Notes: generated by a model not told the origin, from the sequence alone. A stretch of DNA of 64,000 nucleotides from Streptosporangium violaceochromogenes (GCF_014654615.1 NZ_BNBB01000017.1:62001-126000); one strand, 5' to 3'; numbered from the stretch's first letter, positions 1-8,752 are shown. Numbers and translations: made by a program.

Positions 1-1143
1 CGCAAAGGCCGCACCGCCGGCAAGACCGCGACCATCATCGTGCCGATCCTGCTGAACGGGGCCGAGTCGGCCGAAGCCGCGCTGGAGGGGTCTGCGTTCG
101 ACACGGTCTGGCGGGTGGTGCGGGCCCTGCGCGCCCACGACGAGCGGCTGGCCGACTGGCTGGACGAACACCGCGTCCAGCTCACCACGCGGGACGATCT
201 CCAGGCCGTCTATGGCCGGCTTCCGCTGCCGGAGTGGCTGCACGTGACCGGGCGCGAGGTTCCGCCGGGCTTCGCCGCCGCGCTGACCGTGCGGGCGGTG
301 CAGATGACCACCTCGGCATGGTGGGACGGCTACGCCGCCGCGCAACGCTACGCCGCCGCGCACGGCCACCTGGACTGCCCGGCGTCCTACGTCGACGAGA
401 CCGGCTACCGGCTGGGGCACTGGCTCGCCAACTACCGGTACGAACGCCGCAACGGCCGGCTGTCCCGCCGGCGGGAGGCGCTGCTGGAAAAGCTCGGCAT
501 GGTCTGGGATCCACTCGACGAGCAGGCACAGAGGTGGATGCGGGCATGCCGGGCCTTCGCTCAGCGGGAAGGCCACCTCGACGTCCCCTTGGCGCATCGG
601 GAGGGGGGGCTGGCGTTGGGAGGGTGGATCTCCAAGCAGCGCACCCGCTACCAGGAAGGGACGCTTTCTCCCGAGCTGGCCGGCCTCTTGAGCGGGCTGG
701 GGATGGTATGGCATGACGTGGTGTGGGAGCGCGGTATCGCCGCGGCCCGCGCCTACCACGCTGAACACGGCCACCTGAGCTGCCCCAAGGGCGTCGTGGC
801 AGGGGGATTCGAGCTGGGCGACTGGCTGAGCTCCCGCCGCGTCGACAGGCGCAAGGGGCGACTGCCCGAGGAGAAAGCCGCCGCCCTGGAGAAGCTGGGC
901 ATCGTCTGGGATCCGGCCGCCGATCGCTGGCGGACTGCCTTGGAGGCCGCGCGGCGCTACGCCGCCGCGCACGGGCATCTGATGGTGCCGGACGCCTACG
1001 TCGACGAGACCGGCTACCGGCTGGGTAAGTGGATAGCCCATCAGCGCGCCAAGCGCCGCGGCACGAAAAAGGGGCAGAGCATCTCGCCCGAGCAGATCAG
1101 CGAGCTGGATGCGCTGGGCATGGTGTGGCGACCCAAGGGGTGA
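1..1143 (+). CDS. Helicase C-terminal end with four HA repeats (5' partial)
   Basis: The frame is open from base 1 and the first residues (RKGRTAGKTATIIVPILL) resemble the end of the helicase C domain in actinomycete DEAD/DEAH helicases that carry Helicase Associated (HA, PF03457) domains, so the true start lies upstream. Four HA-type repeats of about 65-70 residues follow, at about 315-500, 510-710, 715-915 and 920-1140. Each has a His-Gly-His-Leu core and ends in GMVW or GIVWDP. HA repeats are thought to bind DNA. The motor motifs are outside the window, so activity cannot be judged. The gene is probably host- or plasmid-type. It is convergent with nothing nearby and ends 93 bases before the next start. 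Confidence 0.85.
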   Translation, partial: RKGRTAGKTATIIVPILLNGAESAEAALEGSAFDTVWRVVRALRAHDERLADWLDEHRVQLTTRDDLQAVYGRLPLPEWLHVTGREVPPGFAAALTVRAVQMTTSAWWDGYAAAQRYAAAHGHLDCPASYVDETGYRLGHWLANYRYERRNGRLSRRREALLEKLGMVWDPLDEQAQRWMRACRAFAQREGHLDVPLAHREGGLALGGWISKQRTRYQEGTLSPELAGLLSGLGMVWHDVVWERGIAAARAYHAEHGHLSCPKGVVAGGFELGDWLSSRRVDRRKGRLPEEKAAALEKLGIVWDPAADRWRTALEAARRYAAAHGHLMVPDAYVDETGYRLGKWIAHQRAKRRGTKKGQSISPEQISELDALGMVWRPKG

Positions 1144-1236
1144 GTCTGACACCACCCCCACGCCGGTGGCGCCGCCCCTTCCCGGGCCGGCGAGGACCCC
1201 CAGCGTGGCCGCGGCGGCCACGGGAAGGAAAAAGAA

Positions 1237-1887
1237 GTGGGATACAAAAGGGACCTGAACAGGCACTACTACGAATTTCGCACGGTCGGGCGCGAACTTT
1301 CCGGCGACGAAATGAAAATCATGAGGCTGTTCAACGCCTGGACGACAGTCACCGCCAGCCGACTGGTATACGACTCCGAATACGGCGACGAATTCCAGCT
1401 GAACGCCGACGCGCTGCTCACCGCCTACTTCGACATGGCCGCGATCTTCGTCCAGGGAGGCGGAAGGCGATCCATCGCCTTCCGCCTCCCCCTCGACCTG
1501 CGGCAGGCCGTGAAGCCATACGTCGGCCAGGGGATGTACGGCGCCGTGTCCTGGGTATCCGAAGAAAATCTTTTCGTGAAGCTTGAGCGAAACGACCCCG
1601 ATACGCAATACAGCGACGAGGAAAAGCCCCAGAAATGGATCGATGAATTCCTGCCCTTACGCGACATGATGAGGGCAGGCGACCTCAGTCCTTTATACGC
1701 CGCATGGGAAATGGACACCTGCGGCTCTTACCCGTCCCCGCCGGGCCCCGCCGACCTGGACGGGCTGGAGGAGGTGGGCGACTGGTCGCCACCTCGCCTG
1801 GCGCTGGACAAGTGGCTGTGGCTTGACTACATCCTCAACACCGAGAAAGACCGCGCCCCGTGGATGCGGCCCCCTGGTGGGCAGTGA
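1237..1887 (+). CDS. Conserved protein of unknown function, 216 aa
   Basis: The GTG start has a purine-rich ribosome site (GGAAGGA) nine bases upstream. The N-terminus (YYEFRTVGRELSGDE) and the following helix plus aromatic-rich segment recall a widespread bacterial family with a YYEF..xRxLs..E opening, often seen near SWIM zinc-finger proteins. This is recall, not a search. No signal peptide or membrane segment is seen. The gene is clearly richer in A+T than its neighbours (for example around 1560-1700), with codons such as AAA, GAA and CTT that neighbours avoid, which suggests separate acquisition. A perfect 17-bp hairpin follows the stop. A weak class 1 promoter-like match begins at 1148. 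Confidence 0.75.
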   Translation: MGYKRDLNRHYYEFRTVGRELSGDEMKIMRLFNAWTTVTASRLVYDSEYGDEFQLNADALLTAYFDMAAIFVQGGGRRSIAFRLPLDLRQAVKPYVGQGMYGAVSWVSEENLFVKLERNDPDTQYSDEEKPQKWIDEFLPLRDMMRAGDLSPLYAAWEMDTCGSYPSPPGPADLDGLEEVGDWSPPRLALDKWLWLDYILNTEKDRAPWMRPPGGQ

Positions 1888-1911
1888 GGCCGGAATCTGA
1901 CCTCAGACGGC

Positions 1912-1950
1912 GGGGGTGGACTCTTAACCGAGAGTTAAGAGTCCACCCCC
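1912..1950. terminator. Perfect 17-bp hairpin terminator between convergent genes
   Basis: The arms 1912-1928 and 1934-1950 are exact reverse complements with a 5-nt loop (CGAGA). The hairpin lies 24 bases past the stop of the 216-aa gene and downstream of the minus-strand HTH gene, so it can serve both directions. It directly adjoins a CRISPR-repeat-like palindrome. Confidence 0.75.
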
Positions 1951-1954
1951 TTGC

Positions 1955-1984
1955 GGACCATCCCCGTGTGCGCGGGGCCTGTGC
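1955..1984 (-). other. Solitary type I-E CRISPR-repeat-like palindrome
   Basis: Read on the minus strand, this 30-nt stretch contains CCCCGCG, a short loop, CGGGG and then the ending ATGGTCC. That is the form of type I-E repeats in actinomycetes, which usually have a CCCCGCGCACGCGGGG core and end in GGATGGTCC. There is no second copy 61 nt away on either side, no array and no cas gene in the window. In minus-strand order it lies after the small HTH gene and just before the 17-bp hairpin, an arrangement like the solitary repeat units phages use as RNA anti-CRISPRs. The function is inferred. Confidence 0.4.
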
Positions 1985-2071
1985 CGACGTCATCTAGCTG
2001 GGCCGGTACCGCAGGGCGTAGTGGTCTCCCGGCCATGCCGCGACCCGCACCGCCAGCACCCTGCCGTCCTG

Positions 2072-2323
2072 TTACCGAGTGCGTCCTTCGGCGATCTGCT
2101 GGGCTCTCCCGCGGGAGATGCCCAGGACTGTGCCGATGTCGGCGTGGCTGTGGCCGGCGCCGCGGAGGGCGACGACGGCCTCCTGGCGTGCGGCGCGCAG
2201 GCGGCGCTGGATGTCGGGGATGGCGCGTAGCAGCTCCTGTGCGGCGCGGGCGCGGTCGACGGGGTCGGCGATCTGGTCGATTCCGTCAAGAAGTGCCGTG
2301 ATCTCGGTGGGCGGGGAATCCAT
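2072..2323 (-). CDS. Small sigma-region-4-like HTH regulator, 83 aa
   Basis: The C-terminal half (GHSHADIGTVLGISRGRAQQI) is a helix-turn-helix of the sigma-70 region 4 / phage regulator type. The N-terminal half is helical and acidic. There is no clear Shine-Dalgarno sequence before the ATG, so the message may be leaderless or start close to the ATG. The gene is divergent from the 145-aa gene at 2414 across an 90-bp space that holds a perfect 9+3+9 palindrome and a degenerate second copy, so autoregulation is likely. Small HTH genes of this kind act as phage repressors or anti-CRISPR-associated (Aca) regulators. The specific role here is unknown. Confidence 0.7.
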   Translation of the reverse strand: MDSPPTEITALLDGIDQIADPVDRARAAQELLRAIPDIQRRLRAARQEAVVALRGAGHSHADIGTVLGISRGRAQQIAEGRTR

Positions 2324-2332
2324 ACGCCAGAT

Positions 2333-2373
2333 TGTAGCGGCACCCTAGACAACTGTAGCGGGTGCCGCTACAG
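2333..2373. promoter_or_regulatory. Palindromic operator between divergent genes
   Basis: CTGTAGCGG, GTG and CCGCTACAG form a perfect 21-bp palindrome at 2353-2373. A second half-conserved copy begins at 2333 (TGTAGCGG). TGTAGCGGCACCC at 2333-2345 is also the exact reverse complement of 2360-2372. The site is centred in the divergent gap and is the probable target of the HTH protein encoded at 2072-2323. Confidence 0.65.
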
Positions 2374-2413
2374 TGGTGGTGAAAGGAAACGCCGACAACA
2401 CCAGGGAATCAAC

Positions 2414-2851
2414 ATGCTCAAGACCCTCACGGCCGCCCCCACCCACCGCCCGATGCTCGGTGACCTCTGGCGCGACGAGAACGTGGGCGGCTACCCCACC
2501 CACGCCGACTGGGAGGTGGTCGCCGACGGCGACGAGATCCAGCTCCGGCACGGCCGCATGCTGGAGCCCTGGAGCAAGGTTGAGGCGGGCGACCTGAGGC
2601 TGGTGCGGCGGGCCGGATACGTCCCCCTGCGGTGGTGCCCCCAGGCGGAGACCATTCTGGAGCCCGGCCACGTCGTCTCCGGTCACGGTCTGGCCGGGGG
2701 CGCCCCGGTCCGCATCCTCGGCGTCGCCGGCGGCGGCACCCCCCGCCTGGAGGTCACCTACCAGCCGCTTGGCGGCGGCCAGGAAAGCAGTCACACGGTG
2801 GCCGTGGGCGGCGACCGCGTCTACACCCTCTGGATCCCCGACAACGGCTGA
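2414..2851 (+). CDS. Hypothetical protein, 145 aa
   Basis: I do not recognise this protein. It has no membrane segment. It contains a beta-rich C-terminal half, about residues 70-145, with alternating hydrophobics (VRILGVAGGG, RLEVTYQPL). The ATG lies seven bases after CAGGG. The gene is transcribed away from the small HTH gene and probably controlled by the palindromic operator at 2333-2373. A strong 19-bp hairpin ends the unit. In Aca-type arrangements the divergent or adjacent partner gene encodes the effector, so this protein may be the regulator's partner, which is inference only. Confidence 0.6.
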   Translation: MLKTLTAAPTHRPMLGDLWRDENVGGYPTHADWEVVADGDEIQLRHGRMLEPWSKVEAGDLRLVRRAGYVPLRWCPQAETILEPGHVVSGHGLAGGAPVRILGVAGGGTPRLEVTYQPLGGGQESSHTVAVGGDRVYTLWIPDNG

Positions 2852-2860
2852 CAGGCAGCA

Positions 2861-2904
2861 CACAGCAGGGCCCGCCGCTCGATGAAGCGGCGGGCCCTGC
2901 TGTG
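2861..2904 (+). terminator. 19-bp hairpin terminator
   Basis: Arms 2861-2879 and 2886-2904 pair perfectly around CGATGA. It closes the preceding 145-aa unit and isolates it from the tape measure gene, which then has its own class 1 promoter eight bases later. Confidence 0.8.
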
Positions 2905-2911
2905 CTAGCCG

Positions 2912-2939
2912 GACGGTAACACCCCTTTTTCGGCAGTCT
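2912..2939 (+). promoter_or_regulatory. Class 1 promoter motif, tape measure
   Basis: GACGGTAAC with CGGCAGTCT 20 nt downstream: an nnGACG element, 18 nt, then CAGTCT as a TANNNT-like -10. It lies 54 nt before the tape measure start and immediately after a terminator. Confidence 0.55.
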
Positions 2940-2965
2940 GCGCCCCCGACGTACGGGGGTGCGGG

Positions 2966-5900
2966 GTGTCTGAGGGGCTGGACAGCGTTGAGGCTGGGCG
3001 GATCGAGCTGGAAGTCGTCGCCGAGTTCGGGCGGGACTTCGAGCGGCGGCTGAAGCGCGAGGCACAGGCGCGGGTCCGTGATGTGCGGGTGCGGGTCGCC
3101 GCGGAGCTGGACGCGCGGCGCCTGGCCATCGAGGCGCGGGCGGCGGCGCGGGCGGCGCAGGCCGAGGCGTCGCTCAAGCTGAAGGCGACGATCGACGACG
3201 CGTCGCTGCGGCGGGACCTGACGGCGCTGGTGCGTGACCTCGGCGGGACCGAGGTCCGGGTGCAGGTCGTGGCCGACGTCGACCAGGGCCGGCTGCGGGA
3301 CGATCTGGCGGCGGCGGCCCGCGACAGCAAGACGCCCATCACGGTGCCGGTGTCGGGGGACACCAACCCGGCCGATGAGGACGTCGAGGGGTTTCGGCGC
3401 AAGCATGAGCGCAGCCGGCCGATCAAGCTGCCGTTCGGGCTGAACTTGCCGGATGTGCAGCTGGCCGGGCAGGTCGTGGCGACGCTCGGCCGGATCGGCG
3501 CCACGGCGGCGGGGTTCACGCTCGCGGCGGCGGGGGCCACGGCGCTGGCGGGCGGCCTGGTCGCGGTGGCCGCCGCCGGGTCGCAGGCGCTGGGGGTGCT
3601 GTCGGTCCTGCCCGGAATCGCTTCGGCCGGCATTCAGGGGCTGGCGGGCATGATGGTCGGCTTCTCCGGGGTGGGCAAGGCCCTGGGGGCGCTGTCGCAG
3701 GCCGATAAGGCGTCGGGGGCGTCGGCGGCCTCGTCGGCGGCGGCCCGGGAGGCGGCGGCCGAGCGGATCAAGCGGGCTGAGCGGTCGATCCGGGACGCGG
3801 TGCACGCCCGGATGCTGGCCGGGGAGCGTGTCGGCGACGCCAGGGACGGCGCGGTGCAGGCGGCCAAGGCGGTGGTGGCGGCCGAGGAGCGCGTCAAGGA
3901 CGCGGTTGCCAGGGTCGCTGAGGCGCGGGAGCGGGCGGCCGAGGTCGCCGCCGAGGCGGCCGACCGGCAGGCGTCGGCGGCCCGCGCGGTCGAGATGGCC
4001 GAGCGCCGCTACGCCGAGTCCCAGCGGTCCAGCCGGCGCGCCACCGAGGCCCTGAGCGAGGCGCGCAAGGCCGCCAAGGAGCGCATCGAGGATCTCGCGC
4101 TGGCGACGCGCGGCGGCGCGCTGGACGAGCGGGGGGCGCAGCTCGGTATCGAGCGGGCCAAGCAGCAGCTCGACCGGGTCAGCGCCGACCCGTTCGCCGA
4201 CTCCCTGTCGAAGCGTGAGGCGCAGCTCGCCTACGAGCAGGCGCTGCTGCGGTTGGACGAGGTCCGGGAGCGCAACGGGGATCTGGCCGAGGAGAAGGCC
4301 GACTCCGATCGCCGGGGGGTGGAGGGGTCCAAGGAGGTCGAGGCGGCCAAGGAGCGGCTGACCGCCTCAATTCAGGCCGAAAAGGATGCTGAATACGAAC
4401 TGGGGCAGGCGCGCAAGCAGTCGGCGAAAACGGCTGTTGATGGGGCGAAGGCCGTAGCGCAGGCGAATGAGGGCATCAGTGCCGCGTTGCGGGGGGTCAA
4501 GGAGGCCACCGACGACGTCGAGCAGGCCCGGAAGGCGCAGGTACGGGCCGAGCGCGACGTCCGTGAGGCGTTGTGGTCGCAGATGCTCGCGGTCGAGGCC
4601 GTCGTCGACGCCCAGCGGGAGCTCGCCAAGGCGAAGAAGGCCGCGGCTGAGGCCGGCAAGACCGGCGGCGGGGGCGGGGTCGACCCGGTCGCGCAGGCGC
4701 TGGCGGAGCTGTCGCCGAAGATGCGGGAGTTCGTGCTGTACCTGCACAACGAGGTGCGCCCGAAGCTGCGGGAGATCAAGCACGAGGTGCAGGAGGCGCT
4801 CGCACCCGGCCTCAAGGCCGGGGTGAAGGCGGCTCTGCCGGTGCTGAAGACCCTGCGCAGCGGTCTGGCCGCCACCGGGTCGGTGATCGGGGAGATCGCG
4901 ACCGACTTCGGGAAGTTCCTGGGCAGCAAGAGCTTCAACCTCGACCTGTCGCAGATCATGGGCCGCAACAACCGGGCGCTGGCCCTGTTCGGCAAGGCCG
5001 GCAAGTCCGCGTTCAAGGCGATCATCGACATTCTGGCCGAAAGCTCCCCGTATGTGGTGAAGTTCGCCGCTGTGGTCAAGCGGGGCGCGGACGCCTTTGC
5101 CCGGTTCACCTCCCGGACCCGCAAAAACGGGCAGATGGGCGAGTTCTTCCGCACGGCGTGGGAGGCGGCCTCGAAGCTGTGGCGGATCGCCAAGAGCCTC
5201 GGAGGGGTGATCAGCGGGCTGATCAAGGCGTCGTCGCCGGCGGGATCCACTGTGCTGGAGGACCTCGCCCAGGCCGCTGAGGACTTCAACCGGTGGATCA
5301 ACCAGCCGGAGACGCAGGCCCGGCTGAGGAAGTTCTTCGACGACCTGGTGCCGCTGCTGCGGGAGGCTGGCGGCCTGGTCAAGGACGTGGTGGCCTTCCT
5401 GGCCAAGCTGACCGAGGCCGTGGTCACCGACGGTACGCTGACCGATTTCCTGACCTGGCTGCGGGGGGTGGTGCGGTGGCTGACGAAGCTGACCGAGGTG
5501 CCCGTCATCGGGGATCTGCTGAAGTGGGCCTTGATCTTCGGCGTGGTCGCGATGGCGGTCGGCACGCTGGCGGCGAAGCTCGGCGGCCTGATCCGGGTGC
5601 TGCGGCTGCTGGGCAAGGCGGGCAAGGGGCTGGGCAAACTTGCGGGCAAGCTGTTCGGCGGCGGCGGCTCCGGGGGCGGTGACTCCGGCGGGGGAGACGG
5701 GGACGACGACAAGGACGGCGGGAAAAGCAAGGGCAAGGGGAGCAAGAAGGACAAGGGCAAGGGCAAGGGCAAGGGGAGCAAGAAGGGCAAGGGCAAGGGC
5801 AAGGGGGGTGGCTCCGGCGGCGGTACGGGCCCGGGGGTGGAGCTGCCGGACGGCGGGGATGACGGTGAACGCGACAAGCCCCGCGACAAGCCCCGCGACA

Positions 5901-8752
5901 AGCCCCAGGACAAGAACGGGAAGGGCCGGAAGGGCCGGAAGGGCCGGAAGGGTGCCGCGGCCGGGATCGGGGTGGACGCCGGGGACCTGGCGGATGCGGC
6001 GGCGGCGTTCGCCGACCTCGGCCACAACGCGGAAGAGGCCGGTCGTAAAAGCCGGGACTTCGGCAAGGACGTCGACGACGTCGGGCGCCGGGCCGATGCC
6101 GGCGGCAAGAAGGCCGGGCTGTTCTCCCGGGCACTGGACGGCGTCAAGGGCGCGGCGGGCAAGGCGAAAAGCGGCCTGGCGGGTCTGGCGGGGATGGTGG
6201 GCCTGGACCGGCTGGGGGACGTCGCGGCGAAGGTCAAGACGGCGTTCTCCAAGATCGACCTGGGGGCGGCGGTCAAGAAGATCAACCCGGCGAACCTGAT
6301 CGACAAGGCCAAGACGAAGCTGAGCCCGGCCGGGTGGATCGGGAAGCTGAACCCGGCGAGCCTGCTGGGGCCGATCGGGCAGAAACTGAACCCCGCCGGG
6401 TGGATCACGAAACTCAACCCGAAGAACCTGTTCGGCGCCATCGGGGCGAAGCTGAACCCGTCCGAGTGGATCGGCAAGGTCAACCCGAAGAGCCTGCTGG
6501 GGCCGATCGGGCAGAAACTGAACCCCGCCGGGTGGATCACGAAACTCAACCCGGCGAGCCTGTTCGGCAAGCTGAAGACGAAGATCGACATTTCGTCGTG
6601 GTTTTCGAAGATCGACCCGTCGAGCGTGCTCGACCTCGCGGGCGCGGGCCCAGGGGCGACCAAAGGCAAGAGTAAGGGAAAGGGGCTGCTGGGCAAGCTG
6701 GCAGGCAAGGCCGGGACCGGGGCGGCGCTGGGCGGCGTCGGGCTCCTGGCCGGTCTCGGTATCGGGGGGATGTCGGAGGCGATGCAGGCCACCGGCAAAC
6801 CCATCGACCATCCCGTCACGCAGGCGATTTCCATGAGTGGCGCCATGTTCGGCCCCCTCCCCGAGTTCGCCAAGATGGACGCCTACGGCCAAAGCGCGTA
6901 CTGGGAAGCCGAGTCGAAAAAGCTCGCCGATTTGCTCAGCGTTTTCGAGAGCGCCCCGCAAAAGGTCGAGGGGTATTGGAACACCTTGTGGGGGAAGGTT
7001 GCCCGGGGCACCGACACCGGGGCGGCAGGAACCGCGGCCCGCCTAGGCGCATTCCTCACCGGCACCAAAGGTAAGTTTTCGCAGCTCAGCAGTGACGCGC
7101 CGCCGAAAATTCAGCAGATGTGGGCCAGTATCCAAAAGGACCTGGCTGCCGGAATCACCCCTTCGCAGCAGAAAATCGACGCCTTCGTGCAGGCCAGCGG
7201 CACACGGTTTCTCACCTTGGCGCAGAACACGCCCGATACTCTCCGTCAGGGGTGGTCGGCCGTCACGTCGGGCATCGACGCTTTCACCGGTATCGCGGCC
7301 GATAAACTCGGCCGGTTCACCGGGACGGCCGACGCGAAGTTCCTTACTCTGTCGCAGAAGGCGCCGCAGCATGTGCAGGGCATGTGGTCGCAGATTCAAA
7401 GTCACATCACCGCCGGTACCCCGGTTCCGCAGAAACTCATCGACGACTTCGTCGCCGCGAACGGCGCGAAGTTCCTCGGCCTGAAGAAGGACGCGCCGGC
7501 CCATGTGCGGGGCATGCTCAGCGACATTCAGCGTGATCTCGCCGCCGGGCTGGCCAACGCCGCGAGCAAGATCGGCCAGTTCATCACCGACGGAGGCGGC
7601 AAGTTCCTGAAGCTGCGCCAGGACGCCCCCAAGGACGTCCGGTCGATGTGGGCCGACATTCAGCGCGACATCGACGCCGGTCGTCAGCCCTCGCAGCAGA
7701 AGATTCAGTCGTTTGTTCAGGCCAGCGGCGCGAAGTTCCTCACACTGAAGACGACGGCGCCCAAGCACGCCCGGGAGGCGTGGCAGGAGGTCGCCAGCTC
7801 CACCGCCGACCTGAGCAAGGCCCAGGGCAAGATCGGCGACTTCAACACCAAGGCGCAGCAGGCGTTCGCCGGGTCGAAGAAGAACATCAGCTCCACCTGG
7901 GGCGGCCTGCCGGCGGTGCTGGCCGCGCCGCTGCGCACCGTGATCGACAAGCTGTACAACTCGGGCATCGCGAAGCTGTGGAACTCGGTGGCCGCCAAGG
8001 TGGGGTTCTCCCCGCTGCCGACCATCAGCCTGGGGTTCGCCGCCGGCGGCGTGGTCCCGGCCGGCGCCTACGGGGTGCTGCCGGGGTATGCGCCGCAGCG
8101 CGACACGATGCTGGCCGCGGTCTCCCCCGGCGAGGCGTGGCTGGTGCCGCAGGTCGCGCGGTGGCTGGGGGAGAAGGCGATCAGCCGGCTGAACAAGCTG
8201 GGCATCGCCGGCCGGCTGCCGAAGTTCGCCACCGGCGGCGTGGTGGGGACGGTGGGCAATCCGCTGGCGGCGTTCGGGCTGGGGGTGGCCTCCCCCGAGG
8301 AGGCGCGGCAGGCGATCGAGGCGGCCGAGGCCGCCGACCGGCTCGCCACGCGGATCACGGCGGCGATCCGGGACGCCTACTCGGGGCCGGGCGGGGTGAT
8401 CGACCTGCTGCGGGCCGCGACCGCTCAGACCGGCTCCCAGGAAACCGGCACCGGCACCGATACCGGCGGGGCGGACGGGGACGGGGGGTATCCGACGGCC
8501 GCGCAGATCGGCCAGGAGGTGGCCACCGCCTGGCAGAACGGCATGGACGGCATGGATGTGGAGGTGGTGGAGAAGCTGGTGACGTCCTCACCCGTCTCAG
8601 GCGGCGGCCCTGGCCTGCTGAGCGGCTCGTCCGGCGCCTCCTCCTCCACCCGGCCGGGCAAGGTCGAGGTCAACGTCTACCCGCAGCCGGGCCAGTCGGA
8701 GATCGAGATCGGCACGATCGCCGGCCGCAGGGTCGGGGCGCTCATCCGCTGA
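2966..8752 (+). CDS. Phage tail tape measure protein, 1928 aa
   Basis: This is the largest gene, the usual sign of a siphophage tape measure, which sets tail length and ends up inside the tail tube. Residues 1-130 are charged and helical. Residues 166-245 and 852-880 are hydrophobic. Residues 262-562 form a long Ala/Glu/Arg coiled coil. A Lys/Gly-rich linker spans 918-950 and a DKPR/GRK linker 969-995. A 22-residue KLNP..WI repeat runs from 1104 to 1225. From about 1375 to 1640 there are repeating 55-60-residue helical units containing FLTL and DIQRDI. The C-terminus has the typical GGVVP, GYAPQRD and SPGEAWLVP motifs of these proteins. The GTG start follows a G-rich ribosome site and a class 1 promoter. 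No separate lysozyme domain was noticed. Confidence 0.9.
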   Translation: MSEGLDSVEAGRIELEVVAEFGRDFERRLKREAQARVRDVRVRVAAELDARRLAIEARAAARAAQAEASLKLKATIDDASLRRDLTALVRDLGGTEVRVQVVADVDQGRLRDDLAAAARDSKTPITVPVSGDTNPADEDVEGFRRKHERSRPIKLPFGLNLPDVQLAGQVVATLGRIGATAAGFTLAAAGATALAGGLVAVAAAGSQALGVLSVLPGIASAGIQGLAGMMVGFSGVGKALGALSQADKASGASAASSAAAREAAAERIKRAERSIRDAVHARMLAGERVGDARDGAVQAAKAVVAAEERVKDAVARVAEARERAAEVAAEAADRQASAARAVEMAERRYAESQRSSRRATEALSEARKAAKERIEDLALATRGGALDERGAQLGIERAKQQLDRVSADPFADSLSKREAQLAYEQALLRLDEVRERNGDLAEEKADSDRRGVEGSKEVEAAKERLTASIQAEKDAEYELGQARKQSAKTAVDGAKAVAQANEGISAALRGVKEATDDVEQARKAQVRAERDVREALWSQMLAVEAVVDAQRELAKAKKAAAEAGKTGGGGGVDPVAQALAELSPKMREFVLYLHNEVRPKLREIKHEVQEALAPGLKAGVKAALPVLKTLRSGLAATGSVIGEIATDFGKFLGSKSFNLDLSQIMGRNNRALALFGKAGKSAFKAIIDILAESSPYVVKFAAVVKRGADAFARFTSRTRKNGQMGEFFRTAWEAASKLWRIAKSLGGVISGLIKASSPAGSTVLEDLAQAAEDFNRWINQPETQARLRKFFDDLVPLLREAGGLVKDVVAFLAKLTEAVVTDGTLTDFLTWLRGVVRWLTKLTEVPVIGDLLKWALIFGVVAMAVGTLAAKLGGLIRVLRLLGKAGKGLGKLAGKLFGGGGSGGGDSGGGDGDDDKDGGKSKGKGSKKDKGKGKGKGSKKGKGKGKGGGSGGGTGPGVELPDGGDDGERDKPRDKPRDKPQDKNGKGRKGRKGRKGAAAGIGVDAGDLADAAAAFADLGHNAEEAGRKSRDFGKDVDDVGRRADAGGKKAGLFSRALDGVKGAAGKAKSGLAGLAGMVGLDRLGDVAAKVKTAFSKIDLGAAVKKINPANLIDKAKTKLSPAGWIGKLNPASLLGPIGQKLNPAGWITKLNPKNLFGAIGAKLNPSEWIGKVNPKSLLGPIGQKLNPAGWITKLNPASLFGKLKTKIDISSWFSKIDPSSVLDLAGAGPGATKGKSKGKGLLGKLAGKAGTGAALGGVGLLAGLGIGGMSEAMQATGKPIDHPVTQAISMSGAMFGPLPEFAKMDAYGQSAYWEAESKKLADLLSVFESAPQKVEGYWNTLWGKVARGTDTGAAGTAARLGAFLTGTKGKFSQLSSDAPPKIQQMWASIQKDLAAGITPSQQKIDAFVQASGTRFLTLAQNTPDTLRQGWSAVTSGIDAFTGIAADKLGRFTGTADAKFLTLSQKAPQHVQGMWSQIQSHITAGTPVPQKLIDDFVAANGAKFLGLKKDAPAHVRGMLSDIQRDLAAGLANAASKIGQFITDGGGKFLKLRQDAPKDVRSMWADIQRDIDAGRQPSQQKIQSFVQASGAKFLTLKTTAPKHAREAWQEVASSTADLSKAQGKIGDFNTKAQQAFAGSKKNISSTWGGLPAVLAAPLRTVIDKLYNSGIAKLWNSVAAKVGFSPLPTISLGFAAGGVVPAGAYGVLPGYAPQRDTMLAAVSPGEAWLVPQVARWLGEKAISRLNKLGIAGRLPKFATGGVVGTVGNPLAAFGLGVASPEEARQAIEAAEAADRLATRITAAIRDAYSGPGGVIDLLRAATAQTGSQETGTGTDTGGADGDGGYPTAAQIGQEVATAWQNGMDGMDVEVVEKLVTSSPVSGGGPGLLSGSSGASSSTRPGKVEVNVYPQPGQSEIEIGTIAGRRVGALIR
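6358..6553 (+). repeat. Exact 64-nt direct repeat inside the tape measure gene
   Basis: Bases 6358-6421 and 6490-6553 are identical and 132 nt (44 codons) apart, in frame. They encode part of the KLNPAGWITKLNP repeat. The exact identity implies recent duplication or gene conversion and marks a site where the protein, and so the tail, can change length. Confidence 0.85.

Noticed and set aside
1148..1175. Class 1 motif copy upstream of the 216-aa gene
   Set aside because: GACACCAC matches only in part, the -10 half is poor, and the 89-nt distance is outside the usual range.
1985..2071. A full CRISPR array continuing from the solitary repeat
   Set aside because: No second repeat at the expected 61-nt interval in either direction, and no cas genes.
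4367..6961. Very long minus-strand open frames opposite the tape measure gene
   Set aside because: High-GC codon bias of the plus-strand gene creates open antisense frames. The products are low-complexity Arg/Pro/Leu-rich and lack ribosome sites.
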